Source: Streptomyces goshikiensis (lineage in GTDB: Bacteria; Actinomycetota; Actinomycetes; Streptomycetales; Streptomycetaceae). Taken from it: 64,000 nucleotides of DNA. Positions 35,374-44,183 of this stretch are shown here, one piece after another; the first letter of the stretch is position 1, and every line of letters begins with the position of its first letter. The position numbers were made by a program, and so were the translations under genes. Where the stretch lies: assembly GCF_014650555.1 (NCBI RefSeq), contig NZ_BMVE01000015.1:62001-126000 (forward strand). Reading direction: 5' to 3'. The notes beneath the pieces were generated by a model, which was not told where the DNA came from, did no database searches, and saw nothing but the letters and a program-made list of their open reading frames with translations.

Positions 35374-36258
35374 ATGAACGGGACATCACAACTCGGGGAC
35401 TTCCTGCGGTCGCGGCGCTCCCAGCTGCGGCCCGACGAGGCCGGGGTACCCACCTACGGGGAGCGCCGGCGCGTGCCAGGCCTTCGCCGTGAGGAGCTGG
35501 CGATGCTGGCGGGAGTGAGCGCCTCCTACTACGCCCGCCTGGAGCAGGGGCACTCGCTGGGCGCCTCGCCGGAGGTACTGGAGGCGATCGCCCAGGCCCT
35601 TCGGCTGGACGAGTCCGAGCGCCGGCACCTGCACGACCTGGCCCGATCGGCCAAGCCCCGCAGCCGGCGGCGCCCCGCGCCAGAGCTGGTGACAGAGCCC
35701 ACCGCCCAACTGTTGGACGCGCTCGGGGACATCCCCGCGATCGTGATCGGCCGGCGTAGTGACGTCCTGGCGTGGAACCGAATGGGCCACGCGCTGTTCG
35801 CCGGACACCTCGACCCCGGTGCCCCGGAGGTACCGGCGGAGCGCCCCAACATGGCCAGGCTGGTGTTCCTCGACGCCCACACCCGCGACCTGTACGCGGA
35901 CTGGCCGGGCAAGGCCAAGGCGGTGGTGGGGAATCTGCGCCTGGTGGCGGGCCAGTACCCGCAGGACAGTGCACTGCACACGCTGCTGGGTGAGCTGAGC
36001 GCGAAGAGCGAGGACTTCGCGTCCATGTGGGCCGACCACCGGGTCAAGGCCTGCGCGGTCGCCGACTACGAGATGAGGCACCCGCTGGTCGGCTCACTGA
36101 CCGTCATGCAGCAGACCCTGAGCCAGGGGCCGGGCCCCGGCATCGTGGTCGCCACCACTGCGGCTGGCTCACCCTCGCGAGCCGCCCTGGATCTCCTCGC
36201 CCAGGCCGTCGCCCGTACCGCCCCTGCCCGTCCGGACAGTCGGCTCAGCACCGGCTGA
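35374..36258 (+). CDS. XRE-family regulator with MmyB-like ligand domain
   Basis: A 294-residue regulator. N-terminal HTH: RVPGLRREELAMLAGVSASYYARLEQG (residues about 30-60), the hallmark of this group. The C-terminal half (AIVIGRRSDVLAWNRMGHALFAG...MARLVFLDAHTRDLYADWPGKAK) is the MmyB-like PAS-type ligand domain. These proteins usually regulate a divergent neighbour, here the SRPBCC gene 135 bases away. Confidence 0.9.
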   Translation: MNGTSQLGDFLRSRRSQLRPDEAGVPTYGERRRVPGLRREELAMLAGVSASYYARLEQGHSLGASPEVLEAIAQALRLDESERRHLHDLARSAKPRSRRRPAPELVTEPTAQLLDALGDIPAIVIGRRSDVLAWNRMGHALFAGHLDPGAPEVPAERPNMARLVFLDAHTRDLYADWPGKAKAVVGNLRLVAGQYPQDSALHTLLGELSAKSEDFASMWADHRVKACAVADYEMRHPLVGSLTVMQQTLSQGPGPGIVVATTAAGSPSRAALDLLAQAVARTAPARPDSRLSTG

Positions 36259-36391
36259 CTTCCCCACACCACCCCTTCCTCCGGTCGGCCCGTACCCGCG
36301 TGTGCAGGTACCCGGCCGGGCGTCCCTCCACCCTCCACCCTCATGCGTCGGCGTGTCGCTGCCGCATGCCCGAAAGCAGTAAAGGATCCCC

Positions 36392-37357
36392 GTGTTCACC
36401 AAGTTCTCCAAGGCCGCTGTGTCAGCCGCCGTCCTGGCCTCCGCCGCAGTCGCGATGGCCACCGCGGCCCCGGCGTCAGCCGTCTCCGCCCCGCTCAAGT
36501 GCGCGCGTACCGCAGTGCACTTCGACCTGGCCAAGGGCCAGACACCGGAGAACGTCACCCTGGCTCCCGACGGCACCGCGTACGTCACCCTCGCCAAGGC
36601 CCGCCAGATCGCCGCGGTCTCCCGCGGTGGCAGCGTACGGATCCTGGCCACCCTCCCCGAACCCGCCGACGGCGGCGTCCACACCCCGGCCCTGGGCTTC
36701 CCCCTGACCACCGGCATCGTCCGTGCCCACGACGGCACCCTGTACTTCCTCTACGCCACCGGCACCGCGGACCTGACCGGCGTATGGCGCCTGCGCCCGG
36801 GCGGCCGCCCGCAGCGCATCGCCGCACTGCCCGCCACCGGCCTGCCCAACGGCCTGGCCCTGGAAGCCCGCACCCACACCCTGTACATCACCGATTCCGT
36901 CCTCGGCACCGTCTGGCGCGTGCCCGCCTCCGGTGGCACCGCCACCACCTGGTCCACCGACCCGGCGCTGGCACCCACCGGGTTCCTCGGGGCCAACGGC
37001 CTGAAAATCCACAACGGAGCGCTTTGGGCAACCAACCTCGACAAGGGCACCGTCCTGCGCATCCCGATCCTCGCCGACGGGCGCGCCGGCACCGCCCGAG
37101 TCACCGCCACCGGCCTACCCGGGATCGACGACTTCGCATTCACCGGCCACGGCGACCAGATCATCGCCGCCCTCAACACCGTCAACCAGGTCGCCCTGAT
37201 CCAGCCCGACGGCCTCCACACCACCGTCCTGACCGCGGCCGACGGCCTCCAGGGCCCGACCTCCATCGCGCTACGCGGCGACACCGTCCACGTCATGAGC
37301 GCGGCCTACCTCACCGCCAAGGACCCCAACCTGATCCTCGCCCACCTGGGCGGCTGA
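36392..37357 (+). CDS. Secreted SMP-30/NHL-like beta-propeller protein
   Basis: A 321-residue exported protein. Residues 1-30 are a Sec signal peptide (basic start, AAVLASAAVAMATAAPASA, cut after ASA). The mature part has repeated blades such as PDGTAYVTLAKARQIAAVSRGG, NGLALEARTHTLYITDSVLGTVWRV and NGLKIHNGALWATNLDKGTVLRI, typical of gluconolactonase/SMP-30-like propellers. GTG 36392 follows AAAGGATCC. Catalytic metal ligands not checked; may be a binding protein only. Confidence 0.8.
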   Translation: MFTKFSKAAVSAAVLASAAVAMATAAPASAVSAPLKCARTAVHFDLAKGQTPENVTLAPDGTAYVTLAKARQIAAVSRGGSVRILATLPEPADGGVHTPALGFPLTTGIVRAHDGTLYFLYATGTADLTGVWRLRPGGRPQRIAALPATGLPNGLALEARTHTLYITDSVLGTVWRVPASGGTATTWSTDPALAPTGFLGANGLKIHNGALWATNLDKGTVLRIPILADGRAGTARVTATGLPGIDDFAFTGHGDQIIAALNTVNQVALIQPDGLHTTVLTAADGLQGPTSIALRGDTVHVMSAAYLTAKDPNLILAHLGG

Positions 37358-37675
37358 GTCTGCCCTGGCTGCCGCATGCGGCATGGTCATCGCGTTACCC
37401 GGCCAGGCGTCGGCCGCCGAGATCAGCTGCATCGTCAACTCCGTCGCGGTGTCGGGGTCGACGATCAGCGGCACCAGCGGTGACGACACGATCCGCTGCT
37501 ACGAAGGCGTCGCCCGCGGCGTTTCCATCGAGGCCGGGGCCGGGAACGACACCATCTTCGGGGAGGCAACGGCGGCCCCGGACGCCCTGGCGGAGTCGCC
37601 GGCCTGGGCAACAACGGGACCGTCACCGGCAACATCACCGCCCTCAACTGCACCACCGGCCCCACCCTCCCCTGA
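37358..37675 (+). pseudogene. Truncated and frameshifted secreted RTX-like protein remnant
   Basis: The frame through 37383 shows the back half of a signal peptide (MVIALPGQASAAE) with no good start, then GTSGDDTIRCYEGVARGVSIEAGAGNDTIFG, a GD/ND-rich RTX-like stretch. After about 37560 the sensible reading moves to another frame: NGGPGRPGGVAGLGNNGTVTGN, ending LNCTTGPTLP at the stop at 37673-37675. It is thus missing its 5' end and carries a frameshift. It begins directly at the propeller gene's stop, suggesting a deletion joined them. Confidence 0.65.
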
Positions 37676-37716
37676 CCCAGCCGCGCACACCGCCGGTGGC
37701 GGCGCGGATCACGGGC

Positions 37717-38388
37717 TCACCTGACGGGGACGGCGTCCTTCGGGGAGGTGTGCCAGTTGGTGACGACCGGGCGGTCGACCGTGATGGTGCCGACCGGCAG
37801 GGAAACCGGGTCGGGGTCGTTGTTGCCGACGGCGACGATGATGCTGTCCAGCTCCTTGCCGCCGTTCTCCTTGGTGGTCTTCGGGTTCACCCCGGCGTAG
37901 GCGGCGGTGCTCCCGCTCAGCTTGATCTGCTTGCCGACGGACTGCTCCGCGGGGCCCGCCTCGGTGCCGTCGGAGCCGAACGCGACGGTCGGCAGCGCGG
38001 CGGGCAGGTAGCAGGTGATTCCGGGCTTCGCCTTCGCGGTGATCAGGATGTATCCGCCGGCCTGGCTCTCGGACTTGGTGCTCCACGCGATGTCGCCGGC
38101 GCCGCAGACCTGCCCGACCGGCTTCTGCCCGCTGTTGCCGGTGGCGGCGCCGGAGCCGGCCGCGGTTCCCTTGCCCGTCGCGTCGGCGCCCTTGGCGTTG
38201 CCCTGCTTGCTCGCCGGGGCCGGTGAGCCGGACGGGGCGCCCGCCTTGCCGGCCGGAGCTGAGGCGGAAGAGCCCGGGGCGGCGCCGGTGTCCGTGGTCG
38301 CGTCCGAGTCCTGGCACGCCGTCATCAGCATGGCGCCACCGATGAGGGCTGCCGAGACGAGAAAGGCCTTGCGACGGTTGCCGGACAT
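37717..38388 (-). CDS. DUF4232-type lipoprotein
   Basis: A 223-residue secreted lipoprotein. The N-terminus has a lipobox, LMTAC (Cys25), then a long Ala/Gly/Ser-rich linker (30-90) and a DUF4232-like beta domain (VCGAGDIAWSTKSESQAGGYILITAKAKPGITCYLP...). Common in Streptomyces; function unknown. The 3' end converges with the broken gene on the other strand. Confidence 0.8.
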   Translation of the reverse strand: MSGNRRKAFLVSAALIGGAMLMTACQDSDATTDTGAAPGSSASAPAGKAGAPSGSPAPASKQGNAKGADATGKGTAAGSGAATGNSGQKPVGQVCGAGDIAWSTKSESQAGGYILITAKAKPGITCYLPAALPTVAFGSDGTEAGPAEQSVGKQIKLSGSTAAYAGVNPKTTKENGGKELDSIIVAVGNNDPDPVSLPVGTITVDRPVVTNWHTSPKDAVPVR

Positions 38389-38745
38389 GAAGGATCCCCT
38401 TGGTGGTCAGTGGGTGAGGCCGAACTGGTTCGGTTCCTCGGCGCTTGCTTGATCACTATGAGGGAGCCGAGACCGAGAGGACCCCAGTGTTCTCGCTCCA
38501 CGACACTGCTGTCACAGACTGGTGACATGATCACGAAACATCGGCGGCCGGCGACGGCAGAGCAGGCCGTCCACGAAGTGCGGGGCAGCCGGGGCTGGGG
38601 TCCGTCAGCCTGAGGCGGGGCAGGAGCTGGGCGGTGCCGGACTGCCAGTGGAGCCGCTCGGTCGCCCCGCTTTCCATTTACGTCTCCGCGATCGAGTAAC
38701 CGCCCGAATGGGCTTCTGCTGTGCGGACTTGAGGGGAGGGGGCTG
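38389..38745. other. Intergenic, nothing recognised
   Basis: About 357 bases upstream of the lipoprotein gene and downstream of the leftward hydrolase. It should hold the lipoprotein promoter; no gene supported. Confidence 0.4.
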
Positions 38746-39513
38746 TCAGTGCCCGGGGTCGGCATGCTCGCCTGGGTCATGCCCCAGGTCCTCCGTCACG
38801 GGCAGGCACTCGGCGAGCAGGTCGACGACGTCGCGCCAGGCCCGCTGCGCGTGCCGTGGGTGGTAGCCGACGCCGGGGACCACGGGGTGGTCGACCGGCG
38901 GGTGGTGGAAGGCGTGCAAGGCGCCGCCGTAGACCGTGAGGCGCCAGTCGACGCCCGCGGCCTGCATCTCAGCGGTGAACGCGTTCCGTTGCGCGGGCGG
39001 CATGATGGGGTCTTCCGACCCGACCCCGGCCCACACCGGGCAGCCAATGCGCGCCGACTCGCCCGGTCGGCCCGTGGTAGTTGCGTTGACCGTCCCGATC
39101 GCGCGCAGGCTGACGCCGCCGCGCCCGAGTTCCAGCCCGACGGCGCCCCCGGTGCCGTAGCCGACGGCGGCGATCCGGTCGGGGTCGGTCCGCGGTTCGG
39201 TGCGCAACACGTCGAGCGCCGCATGGCCGATGCCCCGCATCCGGTCCGGATCGGCGAGCAGCGGCAGGCAACGGGCCAGCATCTCCTCGGGGTCGCCCAG
39301 ATAGCGCCCGCCGTGAAGGTCGAAGGCCAGCGCCACGTATCCCAGTTCGGCGAGAGCATCGGCCCGTTGGCGCTCGACGTCGCTGAGCCCCATGCCCTCG
39401 GGTCCGAGGAGCACCGCGGGCCGACGGTCGACGCCGGCCGGGAGCGCGAGGTGCCCGATCATCGTCAAACCGTCGGCCGGGTACTCGACCGTACGCGTCG
39501 TAATCGTCGTCAT
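38746..39513 (-). CDS. Dienelactone-hydrolase-like protein lacking the nucleophile
   Basis: A 255-residue alpha/beta-hydrolase of the dienelactone hydrolase family: PAVLLGPEGMGLSDVERQRADALAELGYVALAFDLHG, an Asp in GSEDPIMPP and a His in GALHAFHHP. In the nucleophile elbow, normally G-x-C/S-x-G-G, the sequence is AVGYGTGG, so residue 120 is Gly. The acid and His remain. It may be inactive as a hydrolase or work by another mechanism. ATG 39513; a longer frame to 39597 is unlikely. Confidence 0.8.
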   Translation of the reverse strand: MTTITTRTVEYPADGLTMIGHLALPAGVDRRPAVLLGPEGMGLSDVERQRADALAELGYVALAFDLHGGRYLGDPEEMLARCLPLLADPDRMRGIGHAALDVLRTEPRTDPDRIAAVGYGTGGAVGLELGRGGVSLRAIGTVNATTTGRPGESARIGCPVWAGVGSEDPIMPPAQRNAFTAEMQAAGVDWRLTVYGGALHAFHHPPVDHPVVPGVGYHPRHAQRAWRDVVDLLAECLPVTEDLGHDPGEHADPGH

Positions 39514-39613
39514 GAGACTTGACTGTAGTGATCGTCGAGCCCGGTACGGCCGCTGTTCTGCCGCTGGCAGAACAGCGCGGCAGCGCTGTCGGATCACCTA
39601 CGTGAGCGGCGTC

Positions 39614-40480
39614 TCATCGGCGGAAGTGGGCGTGCTGTTCGTGCAGGAAGGCGTCGAGGGTGCGGGGCCGGCGGCCGAGGATGTCGGTGACGGTCGTGGT
39701 GGGAGTTTCGGGTCGGGCGATGGCGAGTTGCTGGATCTCCGTCACGTGCTGGGCGAGCCAGGTGGGCATACGGGCGTGGTGGATGAGGTTGGCGCGCAGC
39801 TCGTCCGGGGTGAGGTTGACGTAGCGGATCTGGTTGCCGGTCAGGGTGGACAGACGTGAAGCGAGTTCGGGGTAGGCGACGGCTTCGGGCCCGGTCAGGG
39901 CGTAGGTGCCGCCGGCGATGTCGGGCCTGGTGAGGGCAGCGGCGGCGACGTCGCCGATGTCGCGGCAGTCGATGTAGTTGCAGGGCGCGTCGCCCATCGT
40001 GCCGACGATGACGCCCTGGGCGACGGTGGGGGCCAGACGCAGGAGGTTCTGCATGAACGCGTAGGGGCGCAAGACGGTGTGGGTGAGGCCGCTGGCGCGC
40101 AGGTGTTCCTCGACGGCGTGGTGTCCGCGGGAGATGGCGACCGGGGAGTCGGGTTCGGCGGCGGGTGCGGAGATCTTGACGATGTGTCCGATGCCCGTGT
40201 GGGCGGCGATGTCGATGACGCGGGTTTCGAGTTCGACCTGTGCGGGGCTGTTGGCCATGGCGAGGAAGAGCTGGCCGGCGCCCTTGAAGGCGGTGCGCAG
40301 CGAGTGGGGGTCGGCGGCGTCGGCGTACTGGACCTCGACGGGCGGTTGGTGTGCGCCGGTTGTGCCGGGGATCGGCCTGTGCGGGGTGCGGGTCAGTGCG
40401 CGGACGGGTGTACCGAGTGCGAGGAGGCTGCGGAGCAGGGCGTTCCCGGTTGCTCCGGTCGCTCCCATGACAACGATCAT
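39614..40480 (-). CDS. NmrA-like NAD(P)-binding reductase
   Basis: A 288-residue atypical SDR. N-terminal cofactor loop MGATGATGNALLRSL, then VRALTRTP, a conserved VKISAPAA and LRPYAFMQNLL. This is the NmrA/TMR group, which includes quinone reductases and redox sensors lacking the YxxxK dyad. It follows the small membrane protein gene on the same strand after 100 bases and may be controlled with it by the MarR protein upstream. Confidence 0.85.
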   Translation of the reverse strand: MIVVMGATGATGNALLRSLLALGTPVRALTRTPHRPIPGTTGAHQPPVEVQYADAADPHSLRTAFKGAGQLFLAMANSPAQVELETRVIDIAAHTGIGHIVKISAPAAEPDSPVAISRGHHAVEEHLRASGLTHTVLRPYAFMQNLLRLAPTVAQGVIVGTMGDAPCNYIDCRDIGDVAAAALTRPDIAGGTYALTGPEAVAYPELASRLSTLTGNQIRYVNLTPDELRANLIHHARMPTWLAQHVTEIQQLAIARPETPTTTVTDILGRRPRTLDAFLHEQHAHFRR

Positions 40481-40581
40481 CGTGTGCTCATTCCTTGGTG
40501 ACTTCCCGGCGGCGGGTGCTACCGGAGATGGGCTCGGTCGGGCTTGGGCTCGTGGGGTGGGTAGGCCCGGTGCCGGGTGGG

Positions 40582-41046
40582 CTATGCCGGGGATGCTGCG
40601 GCGGTGCTGCGCCAGCGCAGGGTGACGATGGTGGTGGCGAGGGCCGCGGAGACGGGCAGGTCGATGCGCAGGCGCTCCAGCCACGGGGTGGCGGGGATCG
40701 GGGTGTGGGCGGGCAGCCATTGGGAGGTGAGCCATCCCAGCAGGGCTGCCGCGCCGACGGTGGCGATGACGAGTGCCGCGGTCAGGACGACGCGAGGCGT
40801 GGTGGTGGTCCACCGTCGGGGCCGGCCGCCGTGCCGCAGCCAGGTGCCGACCAGGAACGCCACCACGGCGGAGGTGCCGGCGATGGAGGTGCAGGCGGCC
40901 ACGGCCAAGTCCCGCTGCCCGGTGACGACTCCGGCGGTACCGGCCATCAGCGCGGGGGCGGCGTAGGCGGTCAGTACCTCGCGCCAGAGGATGAACGGCC
41001 GGGAGGATGCCCGGTTTCGGCTGGTTCTGTCCTTCGTTGCGGGCAT
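40582..41046 (-). CDS. Hypothetical four-helix membrane protein
   Basis: A 154-residue membrane protein with hydrophobic segments AYAAPALMAGTAGVV, LAVAACTSIAGTSAVVAFLV, VVLTAALVIATVGAAALLGWL and VSAALATTIVTLRW. No family recognised. It lies upstream of the NmrA gene, behind a possible MarR operator. Confidence 0.6.
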   Translation of the reverse strand: MPATKDRTSRNRASSRPFILWREVLTAYAAPALMAGTAGVVTGQRDLAVAACTSIAGTSAVVAFLVGTWLRHGGRPRRWTTTTPRVVLTAALVIATVGAAALLGWLTSQWLPAHTPIPATPWLERLRIDLPVSAALATTIVTLRWRSTAAASPA

Positions 41047-41120
41047 GTTGGCCTCTTTCTCGTTCGTGTGAGGGAAGCGAAGGTTGCGGTGGGGGCGGCA
41101 GGCTTACTCCGCCAATGTGA

Positions 41121-41132
41121 TTAGGCAGCTAA
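41121..41132. promoter_or_regulatory. Candidate MarR operator upstream of the membrane/NmrA genes
   Basis: Palindrome TTAGGCAGCTAA lies in an AT-rich island 75 bases before the membrane protein start. The half GGC[A/G]GCTAA recurs in front of the MarR gene at about 41726-41734, so one repressor could control both. Confidence 0.5.
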
Positions 41133-41144
41133 CTATTACCTCGT

Positions 41145-41173
41145 AAAAAGGGCCCTGCCCGGAGGGCGGGGCC
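41145..41173 (-). terminator. Rho-independent terminator of the leftward MarR gene
   Basis: Reading leftwards, GGCCCCGCCC, loop TCC and GGGCAGGGCC form a 10-pair stem (one mismatch on this strand) followed by CTTTTT. It begins 20 bases after the MarR stop at 41193. A true T-run is rare in this genome, so the call is good. Confidence 0.75.
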
Positions 41174-41192
41174 AAGCAGGCTGAGAGCCGGG

Positions 41193-41714
41193 TCAGTCGG
41201 CGGTCAGAGCCGCGCTGCCGCGCACCACGCGGGCGAGCAGATCCAGGAACACCGCGCGCTCCTCGACGGAGAGCCCGCTCACCATCGCCTCCAGCCGCCC
41301 GAAATGCTCGGACGCCATGTCGCGCAGGAGCTGCGCACCGCGCGCGGTCAGGATGGCCACGGTGCCCCGGCCGTCCTCCGTGGACGGGCGGCGGGCGATC
41401 AGGCCCGCTCGCTCAAGGCCGTCCAGCAGGCCGGTGACCGTGGCCCTGGAGACGCCGAGGTCGAGCGCGAGGCGTGAGGGGGATTTCTCCCCGCCGTGGT
41501 CTTCGAGGTCGGCGAGCAGGCGGTAGCGCCCCGTCGACAAGCCGAACTTGGCGAAGTGCGCCTCGGCCGCCCGGCCGACCCTCGCGCCCGCCGAGATCAG
41601 CCGCACCGCGACCAGCACCGCCTGCGGGTCGACCTCCAGGCCGTAGTGCTCGACCTGCCGTCTGGCCTGGTCCAGCGTGGGTGCCTCGCCGTCGGTGTCA
41701 TCCCTCGTCATGCA
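41193..41714 (-). CDS. MarR-family regulator
   Basis: A 173-residue winged-helix repressor. FGLSTGRYRLLADLEDHGGEKSPSRLALDLGVSRATVTGLLDGLERAGLIARRPSTEDGRGTVAILT covers the HTH and the wing with the DxR motif; helices at both ends form the dimer. ATG 41714 start. An operator-like half-site lies within 20 bases upstream, suggesting autoregulation, and a similar palindrome precedes the membrane/NmrA genes. Confidence 0.9.
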   Translation of the reverse strand, partial: CMTRDDTDGEAPTLDQARRQVEHYGLEVDPQAVLVAVRLISAGARVGRAAEAHFAKFGLSTGRYRLLADLEDHGGEKSPSRLALDLGVSRATVTGLLDGLERAGLIARRPSTEDGRGTVAILTARGAQLLRDMASEHFGRLEAMVSGLSVEERAVFLDLLARVVRGSAALTAD

Positions 41715-41720
41715 CATAAT

Positions 41721-41740
41721 ATGGCGGCTAATCACTTTGG
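41721..41740. promoter_or_regulatory. Candidate MarR autoregulatory site
   Basis: The AT-rich stretch right before the MarR start contains ATGGCGGCTAATCAC, sharing GGC[A/G]GCTAA and GTGATTAG (reverse) with the site at 41116-41132. It fits an operator over the MarR promoter. Confidence 0.45.
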
Positions 41741-41828
41741 CTGTCAAGGCGCCTCCTCGGCCGTGGCGCCGACCCGGATCCGGCGGGCCGGCCTGCTCAA
41801 GGGGTGCGCCGCCCGCGCCGGTCGAACC

Positions 41829-41862
41829 ATTTACATAGACTGTGAATATAAAAATGCTATGG
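41829..41862 (+). promoter_or_regulatory. Promoter/operator of the MarR-MFS operon
   Basis: An AT-rich island (TTTACATAGACTG...TATAAAAATGCTATGG) just before the ATG at 41870, unlike the surrounding GC-rich sequence. It includes TATAAA-like and TTTACA-like boxes and the space expected for a MarR repressor; no exact dyad was fixed. Confidence 0.45.
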
Positions 41863-41869
41863 TTCTGGC

Positions 41870-42328
41870 ATGAGTCGTCAAGACACCGCCACTGGCGCGT
41901 CCGCTGCCATCGGGGCAGCCCTCTACGGCCTGGCCACCAGGGCCGCGAGACGCCTGCCCCGGGACATGAGCCTGACGTCCGCCGCCACCCTGGCCACCCT
42001 GGACCGGACCGGCCCGCGGCGCATCACCGATCTGGCCGCGGTCGAGGGCGTCACCCAGCCCGCGATGACCGCCCTGGTCCGGGTGTTGGAGGAGTCCGGC
42101 CTGGTCGAGCGGCAGGGCGACGCGTCCGACAAGCGGGTCACGCTGGTGTGCCTGACCGAGGCCGGCGCCTCCTATGTCCGGACGCGGCGCCAGGCGGGCG
42201 TCCACGCGTTCGAGCGGTTGATCGGCGAGCTCACCGGCGACGAGGTCGACGCGCTGGTGTCGGCCCTTCCCGCGCTGAAGCATCTGGCCGAGCTCGAAAG
42301 CCAGGACCGCGAGGAGCCGAAGCGGTGA
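41870..42328 (+). CDS. MarR-family regulator (exporter-linked)
   Basis: A 152-residue MarR protein: MSLTSAATLATLDRTGPRRITDLAAVEGVTQPAMTALVRVLEESGLVERQGDASDKRVTLVCLT is the winged helix with the D-x-R wing. Its stop overlaps the GTG of the MFS exporter by 3 bases, so it probably represses the exporter until a drug-like ligand binds. Confidence 0.9.
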   Translation: MSRQDTATGASAAIGAALYGLATRAARRLPRDMSLTSAATLATLDRTGPRRITDLAAVEGVTQPAMTALVRVLEESGLVERQGDASDKRVTLVCLTEAGASYVRTRRQAGVHAFERLIGELTGDEVDALVSALPALKHLAELESQDREEPKR

Positions 42329-43758
42329 CCGGGCGGCCGGTCGGCGGGGTCGCGGTGGACGCGTTCCCGGCGGCGCGCTCCGAGGCGAGGCTGCTGGTCC
42401 CCGCCCTGACGTTCATCGCGCTGGTCGTGGCGGCGGTCGCCAGCCTCGGGACGCCGCTCATCACCAGCGCGGCGACCTCGTTCCACGTCTCGCTCGGCAG
42501 CGCGCAGTGGACGCTGACCATCGCACTGCTCAGCGGCGCCGTCGCCACGCCGCTCCTGGGCCGGCTCGGAGCAGGCCCGCACCGGCGGGCCACGATCCTC
42601 GCCACCCTCGCGGTCGTCGTCGCCGGCAGCGCCCTCACCGTGCTCCCGCTGCCGTTCGCGTGGCTGCTGGCCGGCAGGGCGGCCCAAGGCGTCGGGCTCG
42701 GGCTGACGGCGCTGATGATGGGCGTGGCCCGGGACCACCTCCCCGAGGAGCGCGGCGCGGCCGTGATCGCCCTGATCTCGGTGGTCTCGATCATAGGGGC
42801 CGGCGTCGGCTACCCGCTGGCCGCACTGCTGGCCGAGCTCGGCGGGGTACGGGCCGCCTACGGCCTCGGCCTCGTCGTCACCGCCGCCGCCCTCCTGACC
42901 GCGTGGCGCTTCATGCCCGAAGCCCCCGAAGGCCGCTCCACCCACGTGGACGTGGCAGGCGCGGTCGTCCTGGCCGCCGCGCTGCTCCTGGTGCTGTTCC
43001 TCGCCGGCGAACGGAACCTGTGGAGCCGGCACCTCGCCGTGGCGGCGGGCCTCGCCGTCGTCGCGCTGGTGCTGCTCTGCGTCTGGGCCGTCATCGAGCT
43101 GCGCAGCACGACGCCCCTGGTCGATGTGCGGGCGGTGCGGCACCCGGCGGTCGCCGGGGCGAACCTCGCCATGTTCGTCGGCGGGATCGGCATGTACCTC
43201 CTGCTCACGCTCATCACCCGCTACGCGCAGACGCCGCACGGCGCCGGCTACGGCTTCGGGCTGACGACCTTCGTCGCCGGGCTGGTCCTCATCCCGTTCT
43301 CGGTGCTGGGGTTCGTCGCCGGCAAGCTCACACCGCGGATCCGGACGCGGATCGCCGACCCCCTGCTCCTGGCCGGCAGCGCCGTCGTGGTCGGCGGCGG
43401 GTTCGCCCTGTTCGCGGCGGCCCGGTCGGACCTGGCCGAACTGTTCGCGGCGATGGGCGTACTCGGCTTCGGCGTCGGAGGCTTCTCGGCCGCCATGCCC
43501 GGCGTCATCCTGGCCGTCACCCCCAAGAGCGAGACGTCGAGCGCCATGAGCTTCAACTACGTCGTCCGCAGCGTCGGGTACTCCCTGGGCAGCGCCATCG
43601 GCGGCCTGATCCTCACCGCGGGTACCGGCCCCGGCCACCTCTTCCCCGACGACAGCGCCTACACCACCGCGGCGCTGGTCGGCATCGGCGCCATGGCGAT
43701 CACGACGCTGACAAGCCTCGCTCTCGCCCGCCGACGCTCGTCCGAGACCAACCCGTAA
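42325..43758 (+). CDS. MFS drug-exporter-like transporter
   Basis: A 477-residue transporter of about 14 helices, DHA2-like. Conserved elements: GSAQWTLTIALLSGAVATPLLGRLG, the motif-A loop (HRRATIL), LLAGRAAQGVGLGLTALMMG (motif C-like, Arg-rich substrate helix) and SFNYVVRSVGYSLGSAIGG. GTG 42325 overlaps the MarR stop. With its regulator it forms a typical inducible efflux unit; the substrate is unknown. Confidence 0.88.
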   Translation: MTGRPVGGVAVDAFPAARSEARLLVPALTFIALVVAAVASLGTPLITSAATSFHVSLGSAQWTLTIALLSGAVATPLLGRLGAGPHRRATILATLAVVVAGSALTVLPLPFAWLLAGRAAQGVGLGLTALMMGVARDHLPEERGAAVIALISVVSIIGAGVGYPLAALLAELGGVRAAYGLGLVVTAAALLTAWRFMPEAPEGRSTHVDVAGAVVLAAALLLVLFLAGERNLWSRHLAVAAGLAVVALVLLCVWAVIELRSTTPLVDVRAVRHPAVAGANLAMFVGGIGMYLLLTLITRYAQTPHGAGYGFGLTTFVAGLVLIPFSVLGFVAGKLTPRIRTRIADPLLLAGSAVVVGGGFALFAAARSDLAELFAAMGVLGFGVGGFSAAMPGVILAVTPKSETSSAMSFNYVVRSVGYSLGSAIGGLILTAGTGPGHLFPDDSAYTTAALVGIGAMAITTLTSLALARRRSSETNP

Positions 43759-43791
43759 GTCAGATGCACTCATCCCCACACTGGAGGTTCC

Positions 43792-44085
43792 ATGCCCAAG
43801 GGCTACTGGGTCAGCGCCTACCGCACCATTTCAGACCCTGAGAAGCTGGCTGCCTACAACAAGCTGGCCCCTGCGGCCGTCAAGGCCGGGGGCGGCCGGG
43901 TCCTCGCCCGTGACGGTCGGATCGTGGCGCATGAAGCCGGAATCGCCGAGCGCACCATCCTGATCGAGTTCGACAGCTTCGAACAGGCCGTCGCGGCGCA
44001 CGAGAGCGCGGCCTACCAGGAGGCGCTGGCCGCCCTCTCCGACGGCGTCGAGCGCGACTTCCGCATCATCGAAGGCACCGACTGA
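43792..44085 (+). CDS. DUF1330 family protein
   Basis: A 97-residue dimeric ferredoxin-like fold: GYWVSAYRTISDPEKLAAYNKLAPAAVKAGGGRVLARDG and the ERTILIEFDSFEQAVAAHES stretch are diagnostic. ATG 43792 follows CTGGAGG. Lies 33 bases after the exporter and is followed by a strong hairpin, so it closes the MarR-MFS operon. Confidence 0.9.
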   Translation: MPKGYWVSAYRTISDPEKLAAYNKLAPAAVKAGGGRVLARDGRIVAHEAGIAERTILIEFDSFEQAVAAHESAAYQEALAALSDGVERDFRIIEGTD

Positions 44086-44183
44086 CCGAGGCTCAGCCGG
44101 ATCTTCACCGAAGCAGCAGGATTCCGGGGCACACCGGCCCGCTTCCGTGAAGGGCGTCACCAGCTGGTTCCCTCACGGCTCAC

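Noticed and set aside
42172..43779. Long reverse frame opposite the MFS exporter
   Set aside because: Gly/Asp/Arg-rich antisense shadow of a gene with intact transporter motifs.
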